Of a DNA stretch of 64,000 nt, positions 45,150 through 58,160 are shown piece by piece. The stretch's first letter is position 1. The number at the start of each line of letters is the position of its first letter. The stretch is taken from positions 26,288,669 to 26,352,668 of the forward strand of contig CM055886.1 of assembly GCA_029582165.1 (NCBI GenBank), written 5' to 3'. Under the pieces are notes generated by a model. The model was not told where the DNA came from and did not search any database. It saw nothing but the letters and a program-made list of their open reading frames with translations. This DNA is from Portulaca oleracea (taxonomy: Eukaryota > Streptophyta > Magnoliopsida > Caryophyllales > Portulacaceae). The position numbers and the translations under genes are program-made.

Positions 45150-48100
45150 ACAAGATTAAGCTAATGATTCACTTAGCCTAATGATTAGTAGCGGATAAAC
45201 ACCTGAGAGTATCATCGTCGTCCACGGAGGTGGACAAGGTTGAGACTAAAACCCCACAAAAACAACCACACATAAAACCAACTTCAAACATGCATCATCA
45301 AGACATAACTTAACTTAAACCACCTCAAAACAACATAACGTAACCCAATAAAAAATCATACAAGCCACAATAACAGTGATTTCTCTTATTCCTTCAGAAA
45401 GTGCCTTTATCCACCTTTAATCTCCTTAAGATGCTCTAAAGTTCGTTCTTCCGGGGCTTTCCCTATCTTCCTTGCCGAGGTTCCTAAAACGAAAACATAA
45501 ACTTCGAAGAGTGAGATAAATTCAATACGTATACCCCCGATAACGTAAGAATCTTTTCAAAGATAATTTTATTTAATTAGCGCGATTCTAATATCATTTA
45601 AAAACTACAGAAATAACCATAACAATAAACAATAACATAACTTACATAGCATGACCATAACCTAACCTGTACATGAAGAATATAACTTTACCTATAACTT
45701 AACTTGCAACTTAAATGAAAACATACTTATGAGTTCCTCCCATTAAAAATAATATAACATAGTTTCAAAGAAACTTAAAACATACATGACTTATCATACA
45801 ACACACACGAAGCCATAACATAAACTTGATCTTAAATCCTTATAAATCAAGGTTTATTAAACTTTGGCATGTAACTCATAAAGCTTTACTTTGATCCAAA
45901 AGACTTGAGTATTTAAGGTATATAAAACTTGGTTGTCCTAATTTTATCTTGAAGGACCCCTACTTGCTATCATCAGCTAAGCCTTTGTATGCACATACCC
46001 GGACCGATCGGGAGGTCCGGATGGTAGACAATGTCCTATACTGGCCAAATTTCCATGGGGTGCACTTATGGGCGCACAAGTTATCCTGATGTGCACTACG
46101 GCACAGTTATCCTGGTGTGCACTATGGCATGATTAAACATGATGTGTACTCAGGCACGATTAAACATGGTGTGCACTAAGGCACGGTTTCTCTGGGGTGC
46201 TCTAAGGCACAGTGAAACATGGACAGGGCCTTTATTACTTTAGAAAACTTGAAAACCTAACTTTGAAAATTGAACCCTTGGTACAACTAGATCCTTATAC
46301 AACCTTACTCATAACTTAGAGACATCCTTGAAATCCTTTTTAACAAAGGTTAGCCTTATAAAGAAATTTACTCATAAAAAGTCCTTAAAAACCTCAACGC
46401 TTATTGCCATAAACAAACACCTCACCCAGAAGTACTTATCTAATACAAAAGACTTAACATGGAAGAGGTGCTTCTAAGTATCAACACTTAAGACAAAAGA
46501 ACTCACTTGATAAGGTTTACCTTGATACTTAAAACCACATAAACTTATTTATACCTTATCAAGATATATATATAAAAAGTGGAGTGATTAATACGAGTCT
46601 CAAAAGTAAACATAACTTTATACAGCATAAAACAAACCATGTGATTATAACTTTTGAGTATAATGCTTCACTTAAAGACCTTACTCAATATATAAAACCA
46701 TATAAAACGTACTTATACTTCAACATGTCATATTGAAATAGAATAAATCTCATAAATCTTAACAGTAAACATAGGATTTAAATGACATAAATCAACCATG
46801 AAATAACGAAAGAAATGTTACAGGGAATATACGTACCTGATGCTTTAGAAACAAGCACGGGACGAGAAGAGACTTGAACAGCTGGAGGGCAACGATCTCT
46901 TGAAGGGACTTAGAAAAGAGAAGAGCACATGAATTAGAACTCACCTAGATGGGAGGATGGAGGAGTAATTTTAATAAATTATTCGCGACCAGCTAATGAA
47001 TGTAATTTCCTAAGTCGCACTAAAGAGGTCATAACTTCTTCCATAGACATCGTATCAAAACATAAGAGGACTTTTCAGAAAGCTTGAAATCCTCGCTACA
47101 AATTTATAGTGACCATGAAAGCTAGAAACGCGTCTAAGGAGGGAAAAAAACTAAAATCTTTACAAGATGCCCAAAATAATAACCATTTAAACTTCAATTA
47201 TTCGGAAAATCATAACTCGAGCTCTACTTAACGGTTCGAGCCGTGCAAGCTGTCTACGGAAAGTTCGTAATACATACTCCAACTTTAATTTAACAACAAG
47301 TTGATTTGGGCATGGGAAAGGGTCGGATTTCGGCCCAACACACAGGCAATCCCAAAACACGTTCTGGGTGAATTCAGATTATTAGCCCAATAATCGAAGG
47401 CTCATAACTTTCACTCCCGACATCCGATAGCTATAAAATTTACCATTCTGGAAAGCTTATAGAATGATTTGAAACTTTCATGTTGCACATTTGGATCAAA
47501 AGGGTCCCTAAACACACGAAAAACATGTATTAATGTACTGACCTTAGAACACGTATCAATTTGCACCCTCTCACGATTTTGACCATAACTCAAGTCATAC
47601 ACATCGAAATCCCGAAATTCAAAAACCAAGTGTTAGATAACATCTTAGGCTATGTTTTTATACAATAATCTGGGCTAAAGTGTTATTTTATGCTGCCCTG
47701 AAAACCCAGATTGCAACCAAAATGCATACATGACTCTGGTTTAGCTTGCATGCAAGTTATATGTAGTAATCTTACACTATTTCCTTCCATAATTACGCCT
47801 TAAGTATCAACTCAACTTCTCCATAATTAAAATCCCAGAAACTACTCTTCCATGACCATAAAATCCACATGCATGACATGATTCCAACTTAAAACAACAT
47901 CCTATACATAATTTTCATAAGAGGCGAGCACCAAACACCACATAAACATTACATACCTTAAGATCTTCAAAATCACCACTTAAACTCATATCCAACAACA
48001 CTAAAATCTGTAGAAACATAAAGATTACCTTTAAATCAGATTGCATGAACAAAATCTATACTTAAAAGAGAGATTTTGAGTGTTAAGAATAATTACCCCA

Positions 48101-48815
48101 CAAGAGAAGTGTAAGGAAAATAGAGGAATGGTGCTTGGTGGTGGCGTAGGTGGCCGGAAAACTCACCGGCGTGGAGGCTGGGTAGGGCGGCACGGCTGGG
48201 CAGCGTGGCTGGGCAGAGGGGTCGTGAAGTGGGATGGTCACAAGTGAGAGTGTGAGCAACAGATGGGTGATGAAGATGATTATCCTCCAAACTGTCCTAA
48301 TATCATCTTAAGTCACATATATATATTAATACCATTGCCAAACTATAACCCCCGTCTTCTCTTGGCCGACTAACATGGTCCAAATGGGGAAAATTTCATC
48401 AATTTTAATTCCCTCTTTACACTTATATCTCCGTGAACTCAATTTACTTAAATTAAGTATATGGTGAAAATATTATCGGTAACCTACGGAAACCCAAATA
48501 AATAAACTCACATACTTCCTTGAAATTTCCCATAATTATATCTTAAATTGACTCGAATAAAAGAAGGACTCGATATCTCGGTATCGGATGTAAACGATCA
48601 TGATCACTATAAATTATCGAAAGAGAAACATTAAGAAAAGAAATTTTAGACTGATATACTTGATGATCGTTGCACTGTTCAAGTCCTGCAAAACACACAC
48701 TTGGTTAGAAAAAAAATTTGGAACACGCGCTTTAATTAATAATAATTATTTTTAACCTTGATTATTTATGCTAATTAATACGTATTAAGGGGTGATTTTC
48801 TTTGGGTTATTACAG
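45150..48815 (-). repeat. Probable long LTR of a gypsy element, truncated
   Basis: On the minus strand it starts TGTAATAACCCAAAGAAAAT at 48815. It has a TATA-like ATTAATATATATATG near 48330 and then long non-coding leader-like sequence. The size and a minisatellite near 46070 resemble the multi-kilobase LTRs of Tekay/Del-type chromoviruses. The other LTR, primer site and TSD are not in view, and the far end is a guess. The 65-codon ORF at 48093-48290 is treated as chance. Confidence 0.4.
46060..46215. repeat. Degenerate minisatellite, about 33 bp period
   Basis: Four to five units of the type GGTGTGCACTAAGGCACGGTT, each followed by TATCCT- or AAACAT-like words. The first unit is the most divergent. 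Confidence 0.75.
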
Positions 48816-49757
48816 CCGACGACATACTCCTTACTGGAGACGATGCCCACGAAGTTGAAGCTCTCAAGCGATATTTGGATGATACGTTCAAGATTAAAGA
48901 TCTTGGCCTTGCTCATTATTTTTTGGGAATTGAGATTTTGCCTACAGTGGATGGCGTTGTCCTAACCCAAAGGAAATTTACAAGAGACTTGTTGGACGAG
49001 TTTGGCGATCCTCACTTATCCCCCGTTACTTGCCCCCTTGATGTCAATGTCAAATTATATCCTGATGTTGGAGATATTTGTTCCGATCCTTCTCTCTACA
49101 GGAAGATTCTTGGAAAACTAAATTTCCTCATACACACTAGGCTAGATCTGGCTTTTTTCGTTCAACATCTTTGTCAATTTATGCAAACGCCCAGGCTTCC
49201 GCACTTTGCTGCCTTACAACACGTTCTGAAGTACCTTCAAGGTCAACCGGACCTTGGCATTTTGCTCAACAATATAGCTGACTTTACCCTTGAAGCGTTT
49301 TGCAACTCAAACTGGGCTTCTTGTCCTCACACTCGGCGTGGTCAGTGGCTATGTCGTGTTCTTGGGTAATAGTCTCATCTCTTGTAAATCAAAGAAACAA
49401 CACACCATCGCTCTATCTTCTGAAGAAGCAGAATATAGACGCTTGTGACGCGTCGTAGCTGAGCTTTCCTGGTTGAGCAGGTCGTTGAGCGAGCTTACTG
49501 TCAGTTCCGTCTTGCCTATTCTCGTGAAATGTGACAGTCAAGCGGCCATTTACATCGCTCGCAATCCCGTGTTTCATGAGTATACGAAATCGATTGTCAC
49601 TTTGTGAGGGAAAAGCTTCTAGTTGGGCTGATCTCCCTCGGTCACGTTCCTACCGATCAACAACTAGCAGATGTGTTAACCAAACCTCTTCCTAGAGCGG
49701 TACTCCATTGAATCATCGGCAACTTGGGGGTTCATCACCCACCAAGCTGGGGGGAGG
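48816..49757 (+). pseudogene. Copia pol: end of reverse transcriptase and RNase H
   Basis: The frame starts inside the RT catalytic motif (ADDILLTGDD) and continues with LKRYLDDTFKIKDLG, HYFLGIEI, the DLAFFVQHLCQFMQTPR-type RNase H junction and LKYLQG. A stop near 49367 and later frameshifts follow. HTIALSSEEAEY, then CDSQAAIYIARNPVFHEYTK and QLADVLTKPLP complete the RNase H tail. Everything upstream of the RT active site is missing: the sequence abuts the LTR end at 48815. The C-terminal half is complete but disabled. Confidence 0.88.
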
Positions 49758-49761
49758 GGGG

Positions 49762-49963
49762 TGTTGGAGATATTTTTGTAGATATTATATTGGGTAGTTG
49801 GGGTTGTTGAGTTGTTGACAGGATGGACAACTACAACCATATATGATATATGTACCCTCATTCCTTGTATTTTTTTCTTTTTCAATAAGAACAGAATTTC
49901 TCTCTCTGCTACTCATTTCTCGGTCTCCCTCTTCTTTCACTCTCTGAGACAAGAGTACTTAGA

Positions 49964-49965
<2 letters not shown>
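49762..49965 (+). repeat. 3' LTR of the truncated Copia element
   Basis: Begins TGTTGGAGATATTTTTG after a purine-rich tract (GGGGGGAGGGGGG) and ends near TACTTAGACA, about 204 bp. It is followed at once by an (ATT)n microsatellite. Confidence 0.65.

Positions 49966-50024
<59 letters not shown>
49966..50024. repeat. (ATT)n microsatellite
   Basis: Nearly perfect ATT repeat of about 19 units directly after the Copia LTR end. Confidence 0.95.
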
Positions 50025-51289
50025 GTTATTTATTCAAATAATAAGAAACTGTACAATAATCATATTGTTATTCTTTACATCTTTTCATTGCACAAATCAT
50101 TTTTCAAACCAGTTCAAATAATATGGTAGTAAAAGCATACCAAATCTATATTACTGAACATATCCTTATGTATATTAATTAATTTTAGGATAAAGATTAA
50201 ATATTTATTTAGTATCATAAATTAAGAAACAAATTTAATTATATTTACTAAACTAAAATGAGATAAATTTTGAATATATGTTTATATATTTGTAAATTTA
50301 TTATAATGTACCTCATATGTATACATTTGATCTAGAGATACATCGTTCTTTTTTTACATGTACAACCTTTTCGACATACATATGTACCAATCCAAGTCTG
50401 ACAGCAAAACCATCCTCGTGTCATTCGCAAGACCATGCATGGGTCTGATATGTCTATCAATAGCTTTGTATCTGATTGTGGCATCCTCCATGTGAAAAAA
50501 AGAGCATAACAAATTTGATAGTACAACAAGTATCGAGTAACAAGTTTCGAAGAACATCATTAACTATTAATAGAAATATTTTTAAATGAAAACCATCATC
50601 GATCATATCTGTGCCATTATTATTGTCATTGATGCCATATCTAAGACACATCTAGGACACAAAATTGCACAATAGAGTCATATTCCCCATACATTCAAGT
50701 CATCAACTACATTCCTAACTAATAAACACATACAGAATAAGCGCCACAATTAACCATGTCATCCCCTCTTCCCAACTCTTTAAAGCTCGATCTCCACCTT
50801 GAAATTTCTCCTTTCAAAATAGCCTTCTTCATCTTATCTTTCTCGATATTACTTTTCATCTTGCAACTTTTTCTGCTATTGACTTCAGATCCCTTAATTC
50901 ACTTCACATTGGTTCAACAACATCCATGAATTCTGCCCGCCTTCTTTCCATGGATACCTCTTCCTCCCACTTGAAAAACTCACAGTTGTATTTGGTCAAT
51001 ATTAAAAAGATGAACCTATTACAGTCATGAGCTACTATGCTTTAATTACGAAGGAGTTGAATTACAAAAAATATAAGTTTCAAAATAGACACATGTAAAA
51101 CATCTTTCTCAAATTCGAATGTTTTTCATCATTAGTGAACTGCAATCAAGTTGTGAGGACATTTGACTAGTGCTTCACCCTCGTTCTGTTCCCTCCTTGG
51201 AGACTTAGACGAATCCCAGTTGTGGATGTCTCCCTCAACATTGTTCTACAGTTCGTAACCTCAACTAGAAGGTAGCTTAAATCCATAAC
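50025..51289. other. AT-rich stretch, no gene recognised
   Basis: Only short ORFs without domains. I see no repeats or terminal structures. Confidence 0.4.
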
Positions 51290-52150
51290 ATGCACCTCCC
51301 TTGATAGTTTCTCCTTATGAGACAAGATTAAAGTTAGCTTGAATCATAAATATAAGTTTAGTGATTGTTCAAGTTGGGTGGAAAATAGAGACTCCAATTG
51401 AAAACGTCCCTATTTGTGGCTTAGCCCCAAGACGAAAAACAAGTGACATAACCCTATTCATCCACATATGTTCTTCCTACAACCTTGGCTAAGCCACTGT
51501 TGGTGTACGAGCTGATATAGATGAATGGATTGTGTCACTGGCTTTCCGCCTTGGACCGAAGTCGCAAAAGAGAGTCTTCTTCCACTAGAGTCCCTTTTTT
51601 CTTCCATCTCTAATGGTCCTGAATTCCCACTCGTGACTCAATCAAAGTTGCTTTATTATGGTCTCATCAAGAGAAGTTGTGCTTGTCAAAGTTAGTACGT
51701 AGCATCTCCCGCGATAGTTCTTCTTATGAGGTAAGAACAAAGTCAGTCTGAATAAGAAATGTTTAATTTGTAACCATCCAAGTTGGGAGGAAGATAAATA
51801 CTCCAACCGAGGAAGCTCCACTTTTGTGATCATATGCCAAAAAGACATTCAAGAGACAAACTCTATTCCTCAACATCTATTCTACTAACAACTTGGCTAT
51901 GCCATTGTTAGTGGAAGAATAGACATATCACATATATGAATGGATGATATATGTCTCTAATGTTTACCTTTCAACTTTGACAATTGTACATCTCGAAAAT
52001 AGACAATGGTACTTCTCGAAAAGCCACAAAAGAGGAACCTTTCCAGTTGGAGCCTTTGTTTACCTTCCAACTTCGATAATCACAGACTTCCCACTCATGA
52101 TGCAAGCAAGCTAACTATATCCTTGCCTCATCAAGAGAAACTGTACTTCT
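51290..52150. repeat. Diverged tandem duplication, period about 410 bp
   Basis: 51290-51640 and 51700-52090 share ordered similar segments (GATAGTTTCTCCTTATGAG / GATAGTTCTTCTTATGAGG; CAAGTTGGGTGGAAAATAG / CAAGTTGGGAGGAAGATAA; CTTGGCTAAGCCA / CTTGGCTATGCCA). A third partial unit starts near 52115 (CTCATCAAGAGAAACTGTAC). Non-coding as far as I can see. Confidence 0.65.
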
Positions 52151-52309
52151 TGAAAATAGGCGGAACTGGTTGAATGCCTTGTATACGACTTTGTTGATGG
52201 TTTTGACATGTTGTGTGCATTTACACATTGTAGCTTTAGGTTGCGATCTATTTAGGAGTGATTGCAAGCACTTCATCAAGGATTTCCTAAAAATTAAACC
52301 ACCCCTCAA

Positions 52310-52930
52310 CAAAGCCTAACCTAAATACAAGCTAACTTCAATCCTCGAACCCTTACCTAAATTCAAGCCTTAAACCAAAAGACTTCAACCAATTTCTCCT
52401 CAAAAATAATTCAAACCCTCACATGTGTCAATAAATTTCTAGGCTAAACCTTTAAATATCAACAACCTAAGCCAACTTCACACTCTAGACCCTAACCTAA
52501 ATTCAAGTATAAACCGTAAATTCACAACCAATTCAATAAATATACAATTTCAACAAGTTGCTACCCTATACATTGAAACATCAATTATTCAAGCTAGCCT
52601 CACACATTAAATCCTAACTTAAATTCAAGAAAAAACGTACAACCATTTATACAATTCAACGCTTAAATTCATCACCACCTAAACATGTAAACATCAACAA
52701 TCCAAGCTAATTTCATATGGTAAATCCTAACCTAAATTCAAACATTAAGTATAAATTCACAACCAATTTCAACAATATACAATTCAGATACTCAAATTCG
52801 TCATTAAATAGCTACCTTAAACATTTAAATATAAACAACTCAATCTAATGTCACATCCCAAACCCGATCCTAAATTCAAGCATAAATTGATTAAATCACA
52901 TATTCACACCCAATTTCAACCAAAAAGAAC
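52310..52930. repeat. Degenerate tandem repeat, about 120 bp period
   Basis: Five units begin with words like CCTAACCTAAATTCAAG, then TAAATTCACAACCAATTTCAA and a run of short AT-rich words. The units have diverged and changed in length. Confidence 0.65.
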
Positions 52931-53265
52931 TCAAATATTTCTACTAAATATTAAACAAGTTAATAAGGTATCAACCACAATTTGATGTCTAAATTGTATA
53001 AACATAGAATTGAAGGGTCTATGATTAACCTCACTCAATTGTGAAGGGGGTTTATTGGCGGCATTTAGGGCAACGGCGGGGAGGGAATCATTTGCTTTTT
53101 CTGACAGTGGAAGTAGCGGGAATCGGTGGTGACCGGAGGAGGTGAGGTTGGGGGTGCATAGAGGAACAAAGAGTGATAAAGAGAGTCAAAAGTCGGGGAA
53201 GGGGAAAGAAACTGGTTGTTGGTATTATTAATTGGCCAATGATCGATAGGCTACAACCGTTAATC

Positions 53266-53708
53266 CACTACTAAAAATATGTGTATTACCAATCACTTTT
53301 TCCAACCAATTTAAAATGGTTGGAAAAATCAACCATTTTAGCAACTATTTAATATTCCAACTATTTTCCAAAAAATTTAGTGGGAAAAATGGTTGGAAAT
53401 TCCAACCAATTTTACTAAAATGGTTGGAAAATTTTCCTACCACTCTTTTTCTACTATTTGAAGATGATTGGAAAAATGGTTGGATTACTAACCATTTTTC
53501 CAACCAATTTCAAATAGTAGGAAAAAGGATGGTAGAAAAATTTTTCAACCAATTTTAGCAAAATTGGTTGGAATTTCCAACAATTTTTCCCACTAAATTT
53601 TTTGAAAAATAGTTGGAATATCAAATGGTTGCTAAATAAGTTGATTTTTCCAACAATTTTAAATTGGTTGGAAAAAAATGGTTGGTAATACACATATTTT
53701 TAGTAGTG
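53266..53708. mobile_element. CACTA-type foldback MITE
   Basis: Same family as 41375-42076: ends CACTACTAAAAATATGTGTA and its inverse, TSD ATC on both sides (53263-53265, 53709-53711). 443 bp of inverted CCAACCATTTT-type sequence. No Stowaway insert. The G/C-rich bit just before it (53040-53210) shows no gene I can support. Confidence 0.88.
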
Positions 53709-53711
53709 ATC

Positions 53712-55590
53712 TAAATTATCATTCACTAAATTGGTCGTGGGTTATGATCCCTCCAATGATCGACAACTTCAGTTACAGGGTTAGCAACCAATAAATTGTC
53801 GAAGCCAATTTCAAATTTATCTTTCGTCCGCTCCATACAAGTTCTTATTGAGCATTGCTATTAGTTACAATAAAATTATTTTCTTGTCTTGAACATCAAG
53901 AAGGATGAGAGAAATGAATATATAACGTATTTTTGTATAATCTAGTTTGATAGATATCTGCTACACTATTACGAGATATAAGGTACCAAAAAAAAAAAAC
54001 AAACATAGAGATATAATATGTAAAAGAACTTGAGTGATATGATAGTTTGATAGGTGAAGAGCTTATTGCTTCATATTCTAGCTGATGTGGGTTTATCTTT
54101 CCCACCATGACTTACTGTTCTTGGACACTCCTTATGAGAGCCTAATTTCAAAGTTAAGTTTCCATTAACATTGATATGATGAGTGATGTATATGTTGCAC
54201 CTTTCATCATCTTAATGCCTTTTTTAACCTCCTCTTCCCTTTAGAAATGACCAAACTCGAATCATCCATCTACTCCTCTTCTGTTGGGTAAGAAGGTCTC
54301 CTTAATATCTCAAAATCTGCAGAAGACTCTCCCAATCCAAGCTAATCTATGTCTTTGAGTCAATTTGGCTATTCCAGTATGTTATCTTGTTGCTTAGCTT
54401 AAAAAAAAAAAAAAAACTTTACATGATAAAATGAGACCGTTGGTCCTCAAACCAATGGGGCAAAAGACTAGGGCACTTATCTTTTAGGGGCAACAAGCAA
54501 TGTAACCATTCAAGCTAATAACATTTCTTGCTTTGCGCATCAAATAATATAAACATTAAGAAATCGATTTCGACCGACATAAAAAAATTTCTCTTTTTTA
54601 TGAGTGAATAATTCATTTCCATTTGAATCTACCTTCACCCTCGCATTTTATTATTAATTATTAATGTCTAAGTGTATCTTAGTTTGAATATATTAGGTTT
54701 CTTTTCTTTTCATTTCCTTTGTTATTTATATTTTCATCTTGTGGCTTTCAAATAATTCCTAGAATTGTAGCTCGTTTATTGTGGGTATTTGGCTATTTAC
54801 TGTAGTTGCCTCATAGCATTTCAAGGACTTCTACCGTTTAAACCCTAATACAATAATTAAAAAAGGAGAGCTAAGATGGACTTTAACCTCAAAAATGAAT
54901 GATACTTTAAATTAGTATATTATTAATTGGGTAAATATCTGAATTAAATTATTAATTGAATTTTCACCATATTATGTTTTTAATAATATGTCAATTTACC
55001 TATAAAAAAATGAAGATGACCTCATATTGCTAGATAGGGTTGGTAAAAAGTAAGAACCCCGTGCATGTATTGAATTGTTAAACTAGTGTCTACCCCAATA
55101 AACGGGGTGGTTGAGGAAAAAACCAATTATGGATTGAGTTGATGAAATCGATATATAATTAATTAACTAGTAATGTTTATTAATTAATAATCATTTGTTC
55201 GATTGATTGAATAGTGATTTTCATAGTCATATGGCCCATAGGTTCATCTTATAATTGCTTTATATATGTTCGAATAGTCTTGAGTAACTTTTACAAAAGT
55301 CAAGTTATTCATTGTTCAGTATAAAATTGACTGGTCCCATAATCCCATCAATTATAACTGATGATTTGTATAATATAATATAACCAGCTAAATATCTAAA
55401 ATATTTAAATTTTTTACTAATCATTTAAATTTAGGTTTTTTACTTTTCCTGTTTTACATTAAAGGAAATCGATCTATTGATTAAAAAAATAAAAATCATA
55501 TGGTGTTTATAATAAAAATGAATGAATAAGAATAGACAAATTATCAAAATAAATAACCATGCATTATCATGCATTAAACAACAAATGCCG
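53712..55590. other. AT-rich stretch, no gene recognised
   Basis: Short ORFs without domains; A and T runs throughout. No terminal repeats seen. Confidence 0.4.
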
Positions 55591-55716
55591 CCTTTCAATT
55601 AGCTGAAAATCGAGATATCAACCTTGGCTTAGCTAAGCCAAGAGAACAAGGTGGTAAACCGTACCCTTGGCTTAGCTACATGCCTACGTATACATAATAG
55701 TTACTTGTTATCCTCC

Positions 55717-55777
55717 TCTCTCTCTCTCTCTCTCTCATACACATACATACATACATACATACATAGATACATACATA

Positions 55778-55811
<34 letters not shown>

Positions 55812-55812
55812 G
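55717..55812. repeat. Compound microsatellite (CT)n-(CATA)n-(AT)n
   Basis: CT repeats (55717-55735), then CATA repeats (55738-55774), then AT repeats to 55812. Just upstream, TTGGCTTAGCTA recurs at 55624 and 55668, the first within a short palindrome (CTTGGCTTAGCTAAGCCAAG). Confidence 0.9.
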
Positions 55813-56118
55813 TTTGTACTTAAAGAATAAAAATATTTTTTTAATGAATGAATGAATTCATACATTTTTTTTTCTTTTGCACAATTAAAAACAAACAAAT
55901 GCCTCCATCTATTTATCTGTCCATTTAGCTAAATTATTTTCATATCTATAATCTGTAAACCAATAAATACAATAAAATGCCTAAGAAAAGTTCAAACTTA
56001 GATGGAAAAATTTGAAATGTCTGAATACCGGAAAATTTTAATTTATTATGTACTCGTGATTACATATATTAGTGTCCAAATATTCTTATTAATGATTATG
56101 ATGTCCTCTGGATGTCAA

Positions 56119-56232
56119 AGTATATGCATATACTTGAGTTCCAATACTGTCTGCATATACACTCTCCTGTTTACTATATTGGAACTCAAGTATATGCATA
56201 TACTTGAGTTCCAATACTGTCTGCGTATACTG
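56119..56232. repeat. Nested palindromes and direct repeat
   Basis: The palindrome AAGTATATGCATATACTT occurs twice (near 56119 and 56190). Each is followed by GAGTTCCAATACTGTCTGC. Between them lies an inverted ATTGGAACTC. The block can therefore fold in several alternative hairpins. Confidence 0.85.
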
Positions 56233-56243
56233 AAAAATAATTA

Positions 56244-56598
56244 GAAGGTACCCTTCATTTTGTAAAAACTCTTTTTAAGCCCCTATGTTTCTAAAATACT
56301 TTTAAGATACCCAATAATTTAAGTTAACAATTATTAGGTGAAAATTTGGTGATGGAAACATGTTTCTAGTGCTTGCGTGGACTACTCAAATGCCCATCTC
56401 TTTTTATTATTGTTGACATTTGTCGACAATAAAAATTTTCAAGCAAATTGACACCAAAATCTAGTCGAAAATATGTTCAAACCATCGAATTTGTCACCTA
56501 ATAATTGTTAACTTAAATTATAGAATATCTTAAAATGTATTCTAGAAACATAGGGATTTAAAAATATAATTTTCACAAATGGGGCCTACGTACCTGCC
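56244..56598. mobile_element. Foldback MITE with about 120 bp arms
   Basis: Left and right arms share, inverted, CCCTATGTTTCTA, AATACNTTTTAAGATA and AATTTAAGTTAACAATTATTAGGTGA. The central loop is about 110 bp. No ORF and no clear TSD. Confidence 0.7.
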
Positions 56599-57129
56599 AG
56601 TTATTTTTTTTTGTCAAAATTTGTGCACCCCTAATTTTCTAACTTTTAATTTATTTAATTTAATAGATATGTGAAGTTAATACATTTCAAAAAGAATGTG
56701 TATGGATCAATCTTTGTTTCAAATTTCTCTAAAACTTTTGTTTTTCAATTTTTACCTATCGAATGAAGAGTTTTTGAAAGCTACAGTACAATAGATAGAT
56801 TTTTGGGTTTGGAAATATATTGTTGGCCCATTTTCATGCAGGGCGTAAGATTTTGAGTAGGGTCTTATGATAAGATAAATTTCTGACTAGATAATTAGTG
56901 CGCTAATGAAAATCTGTTGTCCTTAAATAACCTCTATGAGGAATGGATCTAAACATTCGTATTGCTGACATTATCCACCCAATATAAATAGTGGGATATT
57001 GATTACCTTTTCATGTTAGTGGATGAATCCTTTATTTGCTGCATTCTAAATATTCATATCTCCTTTAATTAATTTTGAAGACCTGTGTGATTGAGTATCT
57101 CCAATAATGACAAATTCTCTACTAAATAT

Positions 57130-57991
57130 GTCACTTGGCTTGCTCATGAAATGATTGAAATAGAAGCTTCTTGAAACTTTAGATGGGTCTGGAATTTAGA
57201 TATCCAACCTAAACTAAAATTATTTCTTCAAAAACTTTGCTATAAGGCCCTTCTACTTTGTTATAAACATAATAGACAGAACATCATTATAGATATGAAA
57301 TGTCATTTATGTGCTAACGAGGAAGGGACTAAGGACCTCTTCTTTCTTTGCTACAACAAAGCCAAGGAGGTAAAGCTATTCTAATAGCCATTGATGGCTA
57401 GAGGTTCCCCATTCACCCAAAGAGGTGAAGGGTATCCTTCAATTTCTAGAATGTCATAAGAATGAGAATAAGTCCACTTATCTGGATCGAGTTGTTGTTT
57501 TGTTATGGAGCATGAGGAAATCCAGAAATGCGGTCGTATTCTGTATGAGGTGTTTAATCATATCTCAATTCTTGTGAGTGCCAAGCATGCTTCTGCAGGA
57601 GAATTCGACACAAGCTTTCTTCTTCTTTCGAGGAGACTCCCGTTCCGCATGATCCTATTTCTTCTCGGGTACCGTGTTAGGTCTTTTAGAGTAAGCCCCC
57701 CAGTTGGCTATGTTAAAATCAGTTTTAACGAGTTCAAGGCATCTCCAGAGATCGTAGAGGTGCTATTCTTTAGGCTACAACTTCAATATGGGAGAAGTAT
57801 TGGTGATTGTCGCTGAGGCTATTGCGATGAAGAATGGTATTCAAGATGCAATGACAGCGAGATACCATAAATGTTCATATTAAGGGGAAACTTGGTTCTT
57901 ACTAACATGGTTCAAGGATCTTTTCAAGTTTCTTGGGAGATTTACACATTGCTTCAGGACATTCGCATGCTTCTAGCTGTGGAAAGATAAT
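57130..57991 (+). pseudogene. LINE tail: zf-RVT and RNase H remnants
   Basis: Fragments in order: a zf-RVT-like region (MKCHLCANEEGTKDLFFLCY, near 57297), VLLWSMRKSRNAVVFC (near 57500) and an RNase H-like stretch (VAEAIAMKNG near 57810, then NMVQGSFQVSWEIYTLLQDI near 57905). Many stops and frame changes. It ends where the Copia LTR begins. Confidence 0.65.
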
Positions 57992-58160
57992 TGTAAGAAT
58001 AATATGGGACACTCTCTTGCATTAAGAGGCTCGGGTTCCATATATTTATATTGACATACATCAGCGTGGAAGATGCAAGGAGTATTCCGGAAAAATATAT
58101 ACAAGAGTATGACCTAGAATATTCTATCATAATATAAGATTAGTCTAGAATATTCTATCA
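57992..58160 (-). repeat. 3' LTR of a minus-strand Copia element
   Basis: On the minus strand TGATAGAATATTCTAG follows the purine-rich AAAAATTGAGGAGGCA; the LTR ends near TTCTTACA, about 169 bp. AGAATATTCTATCAT is present twice inside it. Confidence 0.6.

Noticed and set aside
53040..53250. GC-richer block as a first exon
   Set aside because: No ATG-led frame with a domain or splice site that I can support; it may be a leader remnant.
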